DNA from: Nitrospirota bacterium
GTDB taxonomy: Bacteria > Nitrospirota > Nitrospiria > Nitrospirales > UBA8639
NCBI GenBank assembly: GCA_029879555.1
Contig: JAOUQB010000046.1
Location: 1 to 11,193, forward strand
Reading direction: 5' to 3'
Length of the DNA stretch: 11,193 nucleotides
Below the pieces are notes generated by a model that searched no databases, was not told the origin of the DNA, and saw only the letters and a program-made list of their open reading frames with translations. Below are positions 1 through 6,855 of the stretch, in pieces (within the stretch, counting starts at the first letter, position 1; each line of letters starts with the position of its first letter). The position numbers and the translations under genes are program-made.

Positions 1-408
1 TCGTCGGTATACCGTGACCGATGCCGCGGTGCATGACAGTCAAGTCCTTGAGGAAGTATTGCAGGGCAAGGCTGCCGGCCAGGACGTGTGGGCAGATGCC
101 GCTTATCGTTCGGTTCGGAAGAGATCGAAGCCCAGCTCAAGAAGCAGAAGCTGCGTTCGCGCATTCAGTACAAGGGCTATCGAGACAAGCCCCTGACACC
201 TCAACAACAGCAAACCAATCAGCGCCGAGCCGGCATTCGTGCCCGCGTCGAACATGTCTTTGGCCATCAGGTCACGGCGATGGGGGGCAAACTCATTCGA
301 ACAATTGGTCGCATTCGGGCGCACGCAAAGATTGGGCTGAAGAATCTCACCTACAACTTTCAACGATTCCTGGTGTTGATGGCCGCCAAGCGAGAGCAAA
401 CGGCATAG
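1..408 (+). pseudogene. IS5-family transposase (DDE), C-terminal part, frameshifted
   Basis: This is the C-terminal part of a DDE transposase of the IS5 family, which cuts and joins DNA at the element ends. The reading frame enters at base 2 (RRYTVTDAAVHDSQ...) and contains the second catalytic Asp in VWADAAYRS (about 83-112). The frame then shifts: the rest (EEIEAQLKKQK..., then the third acidic residue in RVEHVFGHQ, and the conserved AMGGKLIRTIGRIRAHAKIGLKNL tail in shorter pieces) reads from about 116 to the stop at 406-408. The cause is visible: ttcgg occurs twice in tandem at 109-113 and 114-118. Removing one copy restores AYRS-EEIEAQLKK in a single frame. As written, the Asp and Glu of the active site are in different frames, so the product should be inactive. 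The N-terminus lies outside the window. Family assignment is firm; a sequencing error at the duplication is the only simple alternative to real decay. Confidence 0.88.
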
Positions 409-446
409 TCAGGGGGGCGGGAACGACGATGAAGCGAACATATCAC

Positions 447-467
447 AAGAGTGAGCCCGTCACTCTT
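447..467. other. Perfect hairpin in IS tail
   Basis: AAGAGTGA (447-454) and TCACTCTT (460-467) form a perfect 8-bp stem with a 5-nt loop, 38 bp after the transposase stop. There is no clean T-run after it (tctc follows), so it is at best a weak terminator or an IS-internal structure. Confidence 0.45.
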
Positions 468-580
468 CTCATGTTGAGAGCGGATTCCCCATGCCTCGAC
501 TGTCCTGAGGCGACGAGCCGTCCAATCCTGACGTTTTTAGAGGTGCCCATAAATTTGTGCTGGATGCCTTCGAAAACGTC

Positions 581-604
581 CAAAAATCGCATCATTTTAT
601 CGCG
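581..604 (-). terminator. Weak candidate terminator of the TPR gene
   Basis: Read on the minus strand, a 5-bp stem (CGC and AT arms, one bulged G, 6-nt loop; plus-strand arms 588-592 and 599-604) is followed by a run of five T. It lies about 20 bp past the stop of the minus-strand TPR gene. Position and T-run fit an intrinsic terminator, but the stem is short and interrupted. Confidence 0.25.
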
Positions 605-624
605 CTACAGCTCACGTGGGGGTT

Positions 625-2475
625 TTAGTTGATCTGACTCGACGCCACAATTCGGAACCGGACTTCGTCGGATTGCGTATAGGCGGAGACCGTGTCACCG
701 ACAAACAACCCGCACCGGTAGAGGCCTGCGGTCCATCCGGATTTCGGAGCGGTCAGAACAAAGTAACCTGATTGTTCATTGGTAGACATGACCACCTGGT
801 CCCGGACCAATGGGGCTTCACCCCACGTAATAGGGGAAGCTTCACGATAACATTCTGCGGTGAGCGGAATGGCATCGTACGAGGCCGTTACGAGAGCAAA
901 AACCAAGTAAATCTCTTGCTGTGTAAGGGGAAAAGTATCGTTAGGGTCAATAGGGATAAATTCATGATTGCCGGCCTGGAGATTATCTCGCATGACCCGT
1001 CCTGCCGGAATCACAAATCGAAACCAACTAAAATCGGCGTCCCGCCCCATCAGCGATGCCCGTGTATGAAACAAGTCGTCCGGTTTAAAATTCTTTGCGG
1101 CAAGATTCGTATAGTAATCGGGTGGAACCTCATTGGAACCCACGGCTGGTAGGGTTTCATTGGCATCTTGTGTGGGTTTTGCGGGTTTAGGGAGATGTTG
1201 CCAAATCTTGTCCATCCAGAAATTGAGTTTTTCCTGATCGATGATTTTCCCGCTGGGTGTGACAGCGGGGACATCGATGTTTTCACCTGACCCCGGATCG
1301 AGGGTCGGTGGGTCCTTCTCTGTTGCTGGTGGGGCATTGAGGGCTTCGGGAGGGATGGTGGTAAGTTCTTGGAGAATTTCAAAATGGAGTAGAGCATCTT
1401 CCCATCGTTGTAAGGCCACGAGACTTTGGCCGATGCGAAAGACGGAATCCAAAAAAATGTCACTATAACTTCCACTTGTTGGGCTTAGTTCGATACTTTT
1501 TTGCAGAAGGTTTACGGCTTCTTCATGTTGTCCCAGTTCCATCAAGGTCGCGCCTAATTCATAGGTGACTCGATAATCGGAGGGTTTCAAGGTGAGGAGC
1601 TCACGAAGGATGGGTTCGGCTTCCTTGTAACGCCCCTTGGAAAAATGTTCCCAACCTTTATGACGAATCAATCCCCACCGTTTTCGATCTTCGGCCGATC
1701 CCTCCGGGGTAAAAATGGGTTGATACCGTCGGCCACGCTCTTTGGTTGCCCCATAGGTGATCATCAAGAGGTTTCTGGCAGCCATTTCTACCGGTGAGTC
1801 ACGTGGCACGGTTTGCAAGACATGTTGCACGGCTTTTCGGGCTTCGTCGTATTTCAGGACATCAAACAAGGCACGAGCCATATTCAAACGCCACCCCGAC
1901 ATCTCGGGAACCAACTCGACGGCGTTCTGATGCCACAGGACGGATTCTTCTAATCGATCAAGCTTGCGAAGTTCTTGGGCTAATCGCAGGTGGCCCAAAG
2001 GATTGGCCGCCGCTCCTTGGGCGATGCGCTGTAATTCAGCAATGGCCAGATCTGCCTGTCCCATGCGAATGAGGACACTCCATTTGGCCCATCGAACAGC
2101 TAAGGTCCCTGGAGTCTCTTGAAGGATCACCTCATAGTCCTCCAAGGCACTTTGATTCTGACGTATCGTGGTTCGGATATCCCCGCGTAATTTTCTCAAA
2201 GAAAGGGAATGGGAATAGTCACGAAGACCCCCTTCTACAATATCCAAGGCTTCGAGAGCGGAACCATCAGTCCAGGCTTCAGTGGCATGCGTGATCACCG
2301 TCTCCTCCGAATCACTGGCATGATCTTGTGCGGAGGCCAAGGACGAAAACGCAAGGAGCAGAAGCGCGACAGCCCCAATCATGGGCGCCACGTTTTGGAA
2401 AAGGTGGAACCGATATCGCTTCGTTCCAAGTCGAGACAACAACGCCATGATCAAGAAGTGAGATACGGTGCGCAT
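625..2475 (-). CDS. Exported TPR-repeat protein with unknown C-terminal domain
   Basis: A 616-residue protein built mainly of tetratricopeptide repeats, which normally serve as protein-binding scaffolds. The N-terminus is a basic stretch followed by a hydrophobic segment (about 32-46) ending in SSLASA-QD near residue 49. That looks like a signal peptide with an unusually long n-region, so a periplasmic location is inferred. TPR-like helix pairs run from about 60 to 240 and again from about 266 to 375 (for example YKEAEPILRELLTLKPSD and LGQHEEAVNLLQKSIELSP). A Pro-rich, low-complexity linker covers about 375-455. The last 150 residues look beta-rich, with two Cys (about 542 and 588) and a GWTAGLYRCGLFVGD motif; I do not recognise this domain. 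The start at 2475 is supported by AGGGA 7 nt upstream; the internal ATG at 2448 has no ribosome binding site. It is divergent from the lipoprotein gene. The partner is unknown; a role in envelope assembly or secretion is only a guess. Confidence 0.85.
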   Translation of the reverse strand: MRTVSHFLIMALLSRLGTKRYRFHLFQNVAPMIGAVALLLLAFSSLASAQDHASDSEETVITHATEAWTDGSALEALDIVEGGLRDYSHSLSLRKLRGDIRTTIRQNQSALEDYEVILQETPGTLAVRWAKWSVLIRMGQADLAIAELQRIAQGAAANPLGHLRLAQELRKLDRLEESVLWHQNAVELVPEMSGWRLNMARALFDVLKYDEARKAVQHVLQTVPRDSPVEMAARNLLMITYGATKERGRRYQPIFTPEGSAEDRKRWGLIRHKGWEHFSKGRYKEAEPILRELLTLKPSDYRVTYELGATLMELGQHEEAVNLLQKSIELSPTSGSYSDIFLDSVFRIGQSLVALQRWEDALLHFEILQELTTIPPEALNAPPATEKDPPTLDPGSGENIDVPAVTPSGKIIDQEKLNFWMDKIWQHLPKPAKPTQDANETLPAVGSNEVPPDYYTNLAAKNFKPDDLFHTRASLMGRDADFSWFRFVIPAGRVMRDNLQAGNHEFIPIDPNDTFPLTQQEIYLVFALVTASYDAIPLTAECYREASPITWGEAPLVRDQVVMSTNEQSGYFVLTAPKSGWTAGLYRCGLFVGDTVSAYTQSDEVRFRIVASSQIN

Positions 2476-2562
2476 GAATCAATCCCTGTGTTGAAGGCCG
2501 AAATGATAACGTAGAAGAAGTGGCGGCAATCGATGGATTCCTGCCCCATTCTCCCCTATCGG

Positions 2563-2571
2563 AGTATACCA
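2563..2571 (-). promoter_or_regulatory. Extended -10 promoter for the exported TPR gene
   Basis: On the minus strand the sequence reads TGGTATACT, a TGn extended -10 with TATACT matching TATAAT at five of six positions. There is no convincing -35 box at 17 bp, as is common for extended -10 promoters. The predicted leader to the ATG at 2475 would be about 80 nt. Confidence 0.4.
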
Positions 2572-2636
2572 TATTAAAAAGCGTGATCGGGTTGAGGGTG
2601 AAGGACCAGAGCTGCCTGAGACGAACGTCATCAACG

Positions 2637-2743
2637 ATAGGGAAACCTATACCGGCTGGAAAGTATGAGGGAACGGCAAAGGCCGAATGTGCCTCAGTAC
2701 GCTGGGAAAATTTGGTTTCTCAAGCCCCGATGTCTCGGGGCTT
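2637..2743 (+). ncRNA. Candidate structured leader RNA upstream of lipoprotein gene
   Basis: Three consecutive foldable elements lie on the plus strand. The first is a 5-bp stem closed by a GNRA-type GAAA tetraloop (2637-2650). The second is a two-tier stem: GTA plus TGAGG (2663-2670) pairing with CCTCA, one bulged G, then TAC (2692-2700), enclosing a CGGC/GCCG stem (2674-2685). The third is a strong hairpin (2722-2743). The arrangement resembles a riboswitch-like leader followed by an expression-platform stem, but it does not match any riboswitch consensus I can recall. The third stem lacks a T-run, so a transcription terminator is unlikely. It could equally be chance folding. Confidence 0.25.
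2722..2743. other. Perfect GC-rich hairpin
   Basis: AAGCCCCGA (2722-2730) and TCGGGGCTT (2735-2743) form a perfect 9-bp stem with a 4-nt loop. Neither strand has a T-run after it, so a standard intrinsic terminator is not supported. A leader RNA stem or a protein-binding palindrome are alternatives. Confidence 0.55.
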
Positions 2744-2862
2744 CATAGGGACGATAGGGTAAAACAAAACTCAACTGAAAGGGCTGGGAAAAGAGTGAGG
2801 CAATGTTCGCACAACTGGCTCCACGTCGTTTTCGACGTTTAGGAATTTTGGATTTGGCCGAT

Positions 2863-2879
2863 AGGAGGAAAACCGGAGG
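2863..2879 (+). promoter_or_regulatory. Two Shine-Dalgarno sites that decide the lipoprotein start
   Basis: AGGAGG at 2863-2868 is 10 nt before a GTG at 2879, and GGAGG at 2875-2879 is 5 nt before the ATG at 2885. The second site overlaps the GTG itself. Together with the short basic MRK start expected of a lipoprotein signal, this favours ATG 2885. Confidence 0.5.
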
Positions 2880-2884
2880 TGGAT

Positions 2885-3376
2885 ATGCGAAAACTTGGAG
2901 CTCTGGGGTTGGTTACTGTCTTGGTCGCTCTTCCTGGATGTGCCTCATATACTGACAATCAGGTTGATCAGAGTCAGGAAAATCGAAATGATGAGCAGGT
3001 CGATCTCTACCTCAGCACGTTAGATGACAAACATTTCGTCTGGTGTGAATTAGATCTAGGGCAGTGTCGAGAAGATTTTGAGAAATGGAGACGTACCCCA
3101 CGAGGTCGAGCGCTCATCAGGGAATTTGATAAAGAGGGTATGGAGCAAACACATCATACTCATCAGGTGCCCAATGTGTTTCGTACTCGATTCGTTGATG
3201 AGCCTCAGCTCACCGAACAGGCTGGGCAGGAGCCTGAAACGATGGCCAAGCCCTCCCATTCGATCAATCAGCCTGAAATTTTACTGCAGGAAAGAATACC
3301 GATCGCTCCCATGAGGTATGGCCCTGAAATTCCCACCAGTTTGAAAGCTCAACCTTCGGCGCATAAGTCTCCTTGA
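2885..3376 (+). CDS. Small lipoprotein with paired-Cys motif
   Basis: A 163-residue predicted lipoprotein of unknown function. The N-terminus is a textbook lipoprotein signal: MRK, a hydrophobic core, and the lipobox LPGC with the lipidated Cys at residue 19. Ala follows at +2, with no Asp retention signal, so outer-membrane sorting is expected. A charged linker leads to a compact segment (about 40-75) with FVWCELDLGQC, giving Cys at 54 and 61, followed by a basic helix (EDFEKWRRTPRGRALIREF). The two Cys could form a disulfide in the periplasm. The last 75 residues are Pro/Gln-rich and look disordered. A GTG two codons upstream (2879) is possible, but the nearest Shine-Dalgarno points to ATG 2885. 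The TPR gene downstream follows within 100 bp on the same strand and may be cotranscribed. I do not recognise the family. Confidence 0.8.
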   Translation: MRKLGALGLVTVLVALPGCASYTDNQVDQSQENRNDEQVDLYLSTLDDKHFVWCELDLGQCREDFEKWRRTPRGRALIREFDKEGMEQTHHTHQVPNVFRTRFVDEPQLTEQAGQEPETMAKPSHSINQPEILLQERIPIAPMRYGPEIPTSLKAQPSAHKSP

Positions 3377-3473
3377 TTGCAAGAATTTGTTCTTGCGCAA
3401 GACATCCGATACTTCTAGAATTTCCTTCATCATTCCACGTTCGGCTTCCCTCTTTGACGTGTTCTCCGATCCT

Positions 3474-4238
3474 ATGCCCAGCTCAGCCTCTCGTCGCGGC
3501 GAAATTTTTCTACATCGTGGAGATTTGACTCAGGCTCGCTTTTGGTATGAACAGGCTGTGTCGGAGGCCAGAGATCTTGAATCCCTCCAGGCCTTGTCGG
3601 AGGCGTTAGGAAATTTGGGGAATGTGTGCGCCCTGCTTGAAGCCCATACGCCGGCAGAGGACTGCTATCGAGAGGTGTTGGAAATTCAGCGCACCCTCCA
3701 GGACGACAATGCGATTGGCGAAACGCTGGTCAATCTAGGAAATCTGAAAACCGATACGGGGCAGCCGGAGCTGGCACGGGCCTTTTATCTTGAAGCCGTC
3801 GATGCCTTAACCCCTCTTGGCAATGATCGTGCACTCGGCATTCTTTATAGCAATCTCGCGCTGCAAGAATTTCGGTTGCACAACACGGAGGCTGCCATCA
3901 AGGCGTTCCAGGCAGCACTGGATTTTCATCGTAAAGTGGGGAACGAAGATGGGTTGGCGGCGACGTATGGGCAACTCGGAAAAACATTTTTTCTGGACGG
4001 AAATTTTCGGAAAGCCGAAGCCTGTCTCAATAACGCCACCGAGCATTTTATCAAATTGGGGAATGGGCCAGGGGAGGCCGGAGCGTTGCGCCTGCTGGCT
4101 GACGTATATGAAAAACGACGAGACCACCTCTCGGCCATTCGGTGCTTAGAGCGTGCGGTGCTCATTGATCAGACGTATCGATTGCCCCACTATGAGGAGG
4201 ATGTCCAACGGTCTAACCGGCTTCGTCAGATGTCATGA
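3474..4238 (+). CDS. TPR-repeat protein, cytoplasmic (LGN-like 40-residue repeats)
   Basis: A 254-residue protein made almost entirely of tandem TPR units spaced by about 40 residues rather than 34, with recurrent LGNLGN, LVNLGNL, YSNLALQ and YGQLGKTF signatures. This spacing is typical of TPR_12-type arrays such as those in LGN/kinesin-light-chain-like proteins, which act as protein-binding scaffolds. About six repeats fill the length; there is no signal peptide, membrane segment or enzymatic domain. The start is uncertain. The frame opens at TTG 3387, which would add 29 residues (MFLRKTSDTSR...); GTG 3459 and ATG 3474 are alternatives, and none has a clear ribosome binding site. I chose ATG 3474 because the first TPR begins directly after it and TTG starts are rare. 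It lies 97 bp behind the lipoprotein gene on the same strand and converges with modA. The binding partner is unknown. Confidence 0.8.
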   Translation: MPSSASRRGEIFLHRGDLTQARFWYEQAVSEARDLESLQALSEALGNLGNVCALLEAHTPAEDCYREVLEIQRTLQDDNAIGETLVNLGNLKTDTGQPELARAFYLEAVDALTPLGNDRALGILYSNLALQEFRLHNTEAAIKAFQAALDFHRKVGNEDGLAATYGQLGKTFFLDGNFRKAEACLNNATEHFIKLGNGPGEAGALRLLADVYEKRRDHLSAIRCLERAVLIDQTYRLPHYEEDVQRSNRLRQMS

Positions 4239-4316
4239 AAGACTCAGGGCGGCAAGAGCATTCTTGGTCAGTCGTGTCCGCGGGGTGTTGCTGAACGGTG
4301 AGCCCGCTGTCCCTCC

Positions 4317-5078
4317 CTATTCAAGTCGATAGCCAAACCCTTCGATGATGGTCCGAGCTTCCGGCCCTTTGACATAGTCTAGGAAAGCCTTGGCCGCCTC
4401 ATTTTGACGCCCGTACATCAGGAGCACGGCTTGTTGAAGAAGCGGATCATAGAGATGCTGGGGCACATCCCAGCGGCTACCCGTTCCGTTAAGCACGGGA
4501 TCTAATGTTTGCGCAGTGGCCACAAACCCTAACTGGGCAGTTTTGGAGTACACAAAGTGAAAGGTTTGCCCAATGTTTTCCCCTTGCACAATTCGATCTT
4601 TCAGGCGGTCCCACAACCCTAATGCGACCAACACCTGTTGGGCCGCTGTGCCATAGGGAGCCGTTTTAGGGTTCGCAATGGCGAGATGGTCAAAGTGACC
4701 CTCTGACAACACGATGGGTCCATTGTTGTTGAACATGGCCGGGTCGGAACTCCACAAGGACAGAGTGCCAATCGCATAAGTAAATCGGCTGCCCACAACG
4801 GCTAATGCTTCTTGTTCCAATAATTTCGGCCGAGTCGCATCGGCGGAAAAGAACAGATCAAACGGCGCCCCATGGGTAATTTGCGCATAGAATTTTCCAC
4901 TCGATCCGGAGCTCATAAGGATAGTATGTCCCGTCGTCTGTTCAAAGTGACGCGCAAGTTCTTTTAAGGGAGATTGAAAATTGGCGGCAACAGCCACTCG
5001 TACCTCACCCGCTGAGACGGTCGTGACCAACAGGTGAAAGACGGTAAGGAGGGTCAAGACAAATAATCGAAAGAACAT
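4317..5078 (-). CDS. modA: Molybdate-type ABC transporter periplasmic binding protein ModA
   Basis: This periplasmic solute-binding protein captures molybdate (or tungstate) and would deliver it to an inner-membrane ABC permease. It has 253 residues with a signal peptide (MFFRLFVLTL..., cleavage near SAG at 22-24). Family motifs in order: VAVAANF (28-34), MSSGSSGKFYAQI (55-67), GAPFDLFFSAD (70-80), LAIANPKTAPYGTAA (132-146), GENIGQTFHFV (166-176), GFGYRLE at the C-terminus. The AANF motif has Asn where E. coli ModA has Ser (AASL), as in the Azotobacter ModA2-type proteins, and Tyr in PYGTAA fits that subgroup. GGAG 7 nt upstream supports ATG 5078 over the in-frame GTG at 5096, which has no ribosome binding site. 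It is 24 bp downstream of the porin gene and likely cotranscribed with it. No modB or modC is present here, so the permease must lie elsewhere. A related oxyanion is possible as substrate. Confidence 0.9.
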   Translation of the reverse strand: MFFRLFVLTLLTVFHLLVTTVSAGEVRVAVAANFQSPLKELARHFEQTTGHTILMSSGSSGKFYAQITHGAPFDLFFSADATRPKLLEQEALAVVGSRFTYAIGTLSLWSSDPAMFNNNGPIVLSEGHFDHLAIANPKTAPYGTAAQQVLVALGLWDRLKDRIVQGENIGQTFHFVYSKTAQLGFVATAQTLDPVLNGTGSRWDVPQHLYDPLLQQAVLLMYGRQNEAAKAFLDYVKGPEARTIIEGFGYRLE

Positions 5079-5085
5079 GAATATT

Positions 5086-5089
5086 CTCC
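5086..5089 (-). promoter_or_regulatory. modA: Shine-Dalgarno site deciding the modA start
   Basis: GGAG on the minus strand, 7 nt before the ATG at 5078. The upstream in-frame GTG at 5096 has no such site, so the shorter ModA is favoured. Confidence 0.55.
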
Positions 5090-5102
5090 AAGTCACTCTG
5101 TT

Positions 5103-6611
5103 CTATAATCTGAATAGTGTCAGGATATAGAAATAATCGGTGTCCTGATTTCCACCAGGAGGCAATCCGGCGCTCGCTGGGAGCCGATCGAAATAACTGC
5201 CTTTGAACCAATGGTCATAGCCGGCCTCAAGCTCGACATTCTCATTGGCTTTCCATTGAATCCGCAATTCGACATCATGCCCAAGATAATTTCCAGACTC
5301 TCCTGTGGTATCGCGCAAACCACTCCCGGCAAATGCGCCGTGTGATGTAGCCAGGTACCAGAAGCGTTGCTTGAACTGTAAGGTCCAGCCTGGGGTTGGG
5401 ATGAAGATCACGCGCCATCCTGGGCTACTAATATTTGACCTGAAGAATGGTCCAAAACTGCCTGTGGCCGTATACTCAAACCGCCGTGCGCCAAAGAGTG
5501 TATCGAAACCTGAAGACTGGCTGTCGTTGGGATTGCGGTCTCCGCTAGCATAGTCATAGTGGATCAGGAATCGCGGTGACCATGGGAGATCGAAAGAATA
5601 GCCGAGATTAATATGTTGAAAATGGGCGAAGTGGTCGGTATTGCCGAATCTTCCAGTTTGCCAGGCACTTTCGACTTCATAGTCAATGTGGCCCGTTTGA
5701 GGATGAGAATACAATCGACCTCCAAATGTGGAAAAGGTCCGTTGGAGGTTCAGCGTCGAAAAGCGCTGGTCATTCAATCCGAAATAATAGACATTGAGTC
5801 GCAGCCACGAAAGATAATCGGTTTCGACATACGTCCCCCAGAAAACAAATCGTTGTGATTGTTCATCCAGTTGAATTTCGTCGCGTATGACCGGTTCGGT
5901 CAGAAAGGCCCGAAGACGCCAGATCTGGTCTTTGGCCACCTGCCAATGTACGCCATCGAATGCGTTGGTCGTATTACGGAAATCGTTTCGAGCAATGAAT
6001 CGGCGTCCGCCAAAGTCCATGGTCAGGCGCCCAATGTGCACGTCGGTTCGGAGTCCGGTTCCGAACACATTCTTGGCGGTCGCAGACACGAATAATTGCA
6101 GGATGTCATATTCATTCCGGATGGTGGTATTCAGAAAGTCAAATTCACTTAGATCGCTAAGATGAACCCGTGAGTCCTGACCTTCGAAGAGAAATTTGAA
6201 TGGTCCTCGATTCAGGCCCACTCGTACACGGGACCGTTGTTGAATTTGAGGATCCGTTTGTCCTAAAGGTTGGACAGTTCGCCAGGGATGGTCATAAACC
6301 TCGAAGCGGGTCCGCTGTTCCATCCCCAGGTCCAGCCAATCTGGAAGATTGAGCGCATGCTTGAGGTACCGATGCCATTGCCAGTTCTTGGTTCGAATAA
6401 GTACGGCATCGGCTGGTTCTGACAGGATGGAGGTTGAGGCCGACTCGAGTCTTGTATGGACGCCATCCAAAACGGTGGCGCTTTCTGCTGCTGCAATGTT
6501 GGGGGTTTGAGAGGTAGCGATGGCACTGTGAGCGAGGGCTATTTGATCAACTGTGAAAAGGAGCAGGCACCCGAGAAGAACAACGCGCCAGGATTCTCTA
6601 TGTTTGGTCAT
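5103..6611 (-). CDS. Outer-membrane beta-barrel porin, alginate-export family
   Basis: A 502-residue outer-membrane barrel of the alginate-export (Alginate_exp) type, a family that includes AlgE but is used widely as general anion or solute porins. A signal peptide (basic MTKHRESWR, hydrophobic 10-20, cleavage near ALA-HS at 27-28) is followed by a variable region. The barrel then starts at LDLGMEQRTRFEVYDHPWR (about 94-110) and continues with alternating aromatic/polar strands to a short TLFRL end. Conserved-looking pieces include HIGRLTMDFGGRRFIARNDF and the aspartate/glycine-rich YDYASGDRNPNDSQSSGFDTLF, where an AlgE-like extracellular loop would fall. The frame extends to a TTG at 6701, but that TTG lies inside a promoter -35 box, so ATG 6611 was chosen. 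Its place ahead of modA suggests it admits the oxyanion that ModA binds; this is inferred. No alginate synthesis genes are nearby. Confidence 0.85.
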   Translation of the reverse strand: MTKHRESWRVVLLGCLLLFTVDQIALAHSAIATSQTPNIAAAESATVLDGVHTRLESASTSILSEPADAVLIRTKNWQWHRYLKHALNLPDWLDLGMEQRTRFEVYDHPWRTVQPLGQTDPQIQQRSRVRVGLNRGPFKFLFEGQDSRVHLSDLSEFDFLNTTIRNEYDILQLFVSATAKNVFGTGLRTDVHIGRLTMDFGGRRFIARNDFRNTTNAFDGVHWQVAKDQIWRLRAFLTEPVIRDEIQLDEQSQRFVFWGTYVETDYLSWLRLNVYYFGLNDQRFSTLNLQRTFSTFGGRLYSHPQTGHIDYEVESAWQTGRFGNTDHFAHFQHINLGYSFDLPWSPRFLIHYDYASGDRNPNDSQSSGFDTLFGARRFEYTATGSFGPFFRSNISSPGWRVIFIPTPGWTLQFKQRFWYLATSHGAFAGSGLRDTTGESGNYLGHDVELRIQWKANENVELEAGYDHWFKGSYFDRLPASAGLPPGGNQDTDYFYILTLFRL

Positions 6612-6672
6612 CGTCAGCTTCGAATTTTCTTTCGCGCGGCTTAAGGCGGCTCTCTTACTATTTCGAAAAATG

Positions 6673-6701
6673 ATGGTAAATTTAAAATTACTAATTGTCA
6701 A
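6673..6701 (-). promoter_or_regulatory. Sigma70-type promoter of the porin-modA unit
   Basis: On the minus strand a perfect -35 TTGACA (6701-6696) is followed after 17 bp by TACCAT (6678-6673), which matches TATAAT at four of six positions, within AT-rich sequence. Transcription would start near 6666, giving a leader of about 55 nt to the porin ATG at 6611. The -35 box contains the TTG that would otherwise open the porin frame, which argues against that start. Confidence 0.55.
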
Positions 6702-6702
6702 T

Positions 6703-6731
6703 TAAAAAATTCAAAAAGCATTGTCGCTTCC
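6703..6731 (-). terminator. Weak candidate terminator downstream of def
   Basis: On the minus strand, AAGC-gacaat-GCTT (extended by G-U pairs) runs into tttttgaatttttt. The position between the def stop and the porin promoter fits an intrinsic terminator, but the stem is only four perfect pairs and it is about 125 bp past the stop. Confidence 0.28.
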
Positions 6732-6855
6732 GCTAAAAATTCTAGAGGAATATGAAAAATGGACCGCAAGTTAACCAAAAGATAGGTAAGCTGAGAAATG
6801 AGATTTTCCTAGGAGCATGTGAGCCGGGCCATGAGGGTAGAGAAGGGAATCGTAT

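Larger units (their letters stand above)
1..548 (+). mobile_element. IS5-family insertion sequence, 3' part
   Basis: The window opens inside an insertion sequence: a broken IS5-group transposase (1-408), about 140 bp of non-coding tail, and a likely right terminus. The tail ends in gtttttagaggtgccc (533-548). Read inward from the end this is GGGCACCTCTAAAAAC, which looks like the G-rich-start inverted repeats of IS5-group elements. The left end is outside the window, so neither the matching inverted repeat nor a target duplication can be checked. The exact terminus is therefore inferred. The proposed end is 77 bp from the stop codon of the convergent TPR gene, so the insertion lies just beyond that gene and does not interrupt it. 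Confidence 0.7.
2476..2884. other. Divergent intergenic region, 409 bp, hairpin-rich
   Basis: This is the only long gene-free stretch. It separates the minus-strand TPR gene from the plus-strand lipoprotein gene, so it must hold both promoters. The minus-strand extended -10 at 2563-2571 is the only good promoter match. On the plus strand, four hairpins lie in a row between 2637 and 2838: ATAGG-GAAA-CCTAT (2637-2650), a nested stem (2663-2700), a 9-bp GC-rich stem (2722-2743), and ACGTCG-TTTT-CGACGT (2823-2838). A short open frame (2520-2762) crosses the region but shows no recognisable protein features. Confidence 0.6.

Noticed and set aside
2637..2700. c-di-GMP-I (GEMM) or cobalamin riboswitch, suggested by GGCAAAGGCC and GGGAA segments
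   Set aside because: The conserved elements are not in the right order or spacing for either class; kept only as an unclassified structured candidate.
2520..2762. Plus-strand 80-residue frame in the divergent intergenic region
   Set aside because: No ribosome binding site and no domain; it runs through the hairpin-rich segment and looks like chance.
5103..6611. Alginate biosynthesis/export locus
   Set aside because: Only the porin family name suggests it; no other alginate genes lie nearby and the family is used for many solutes.
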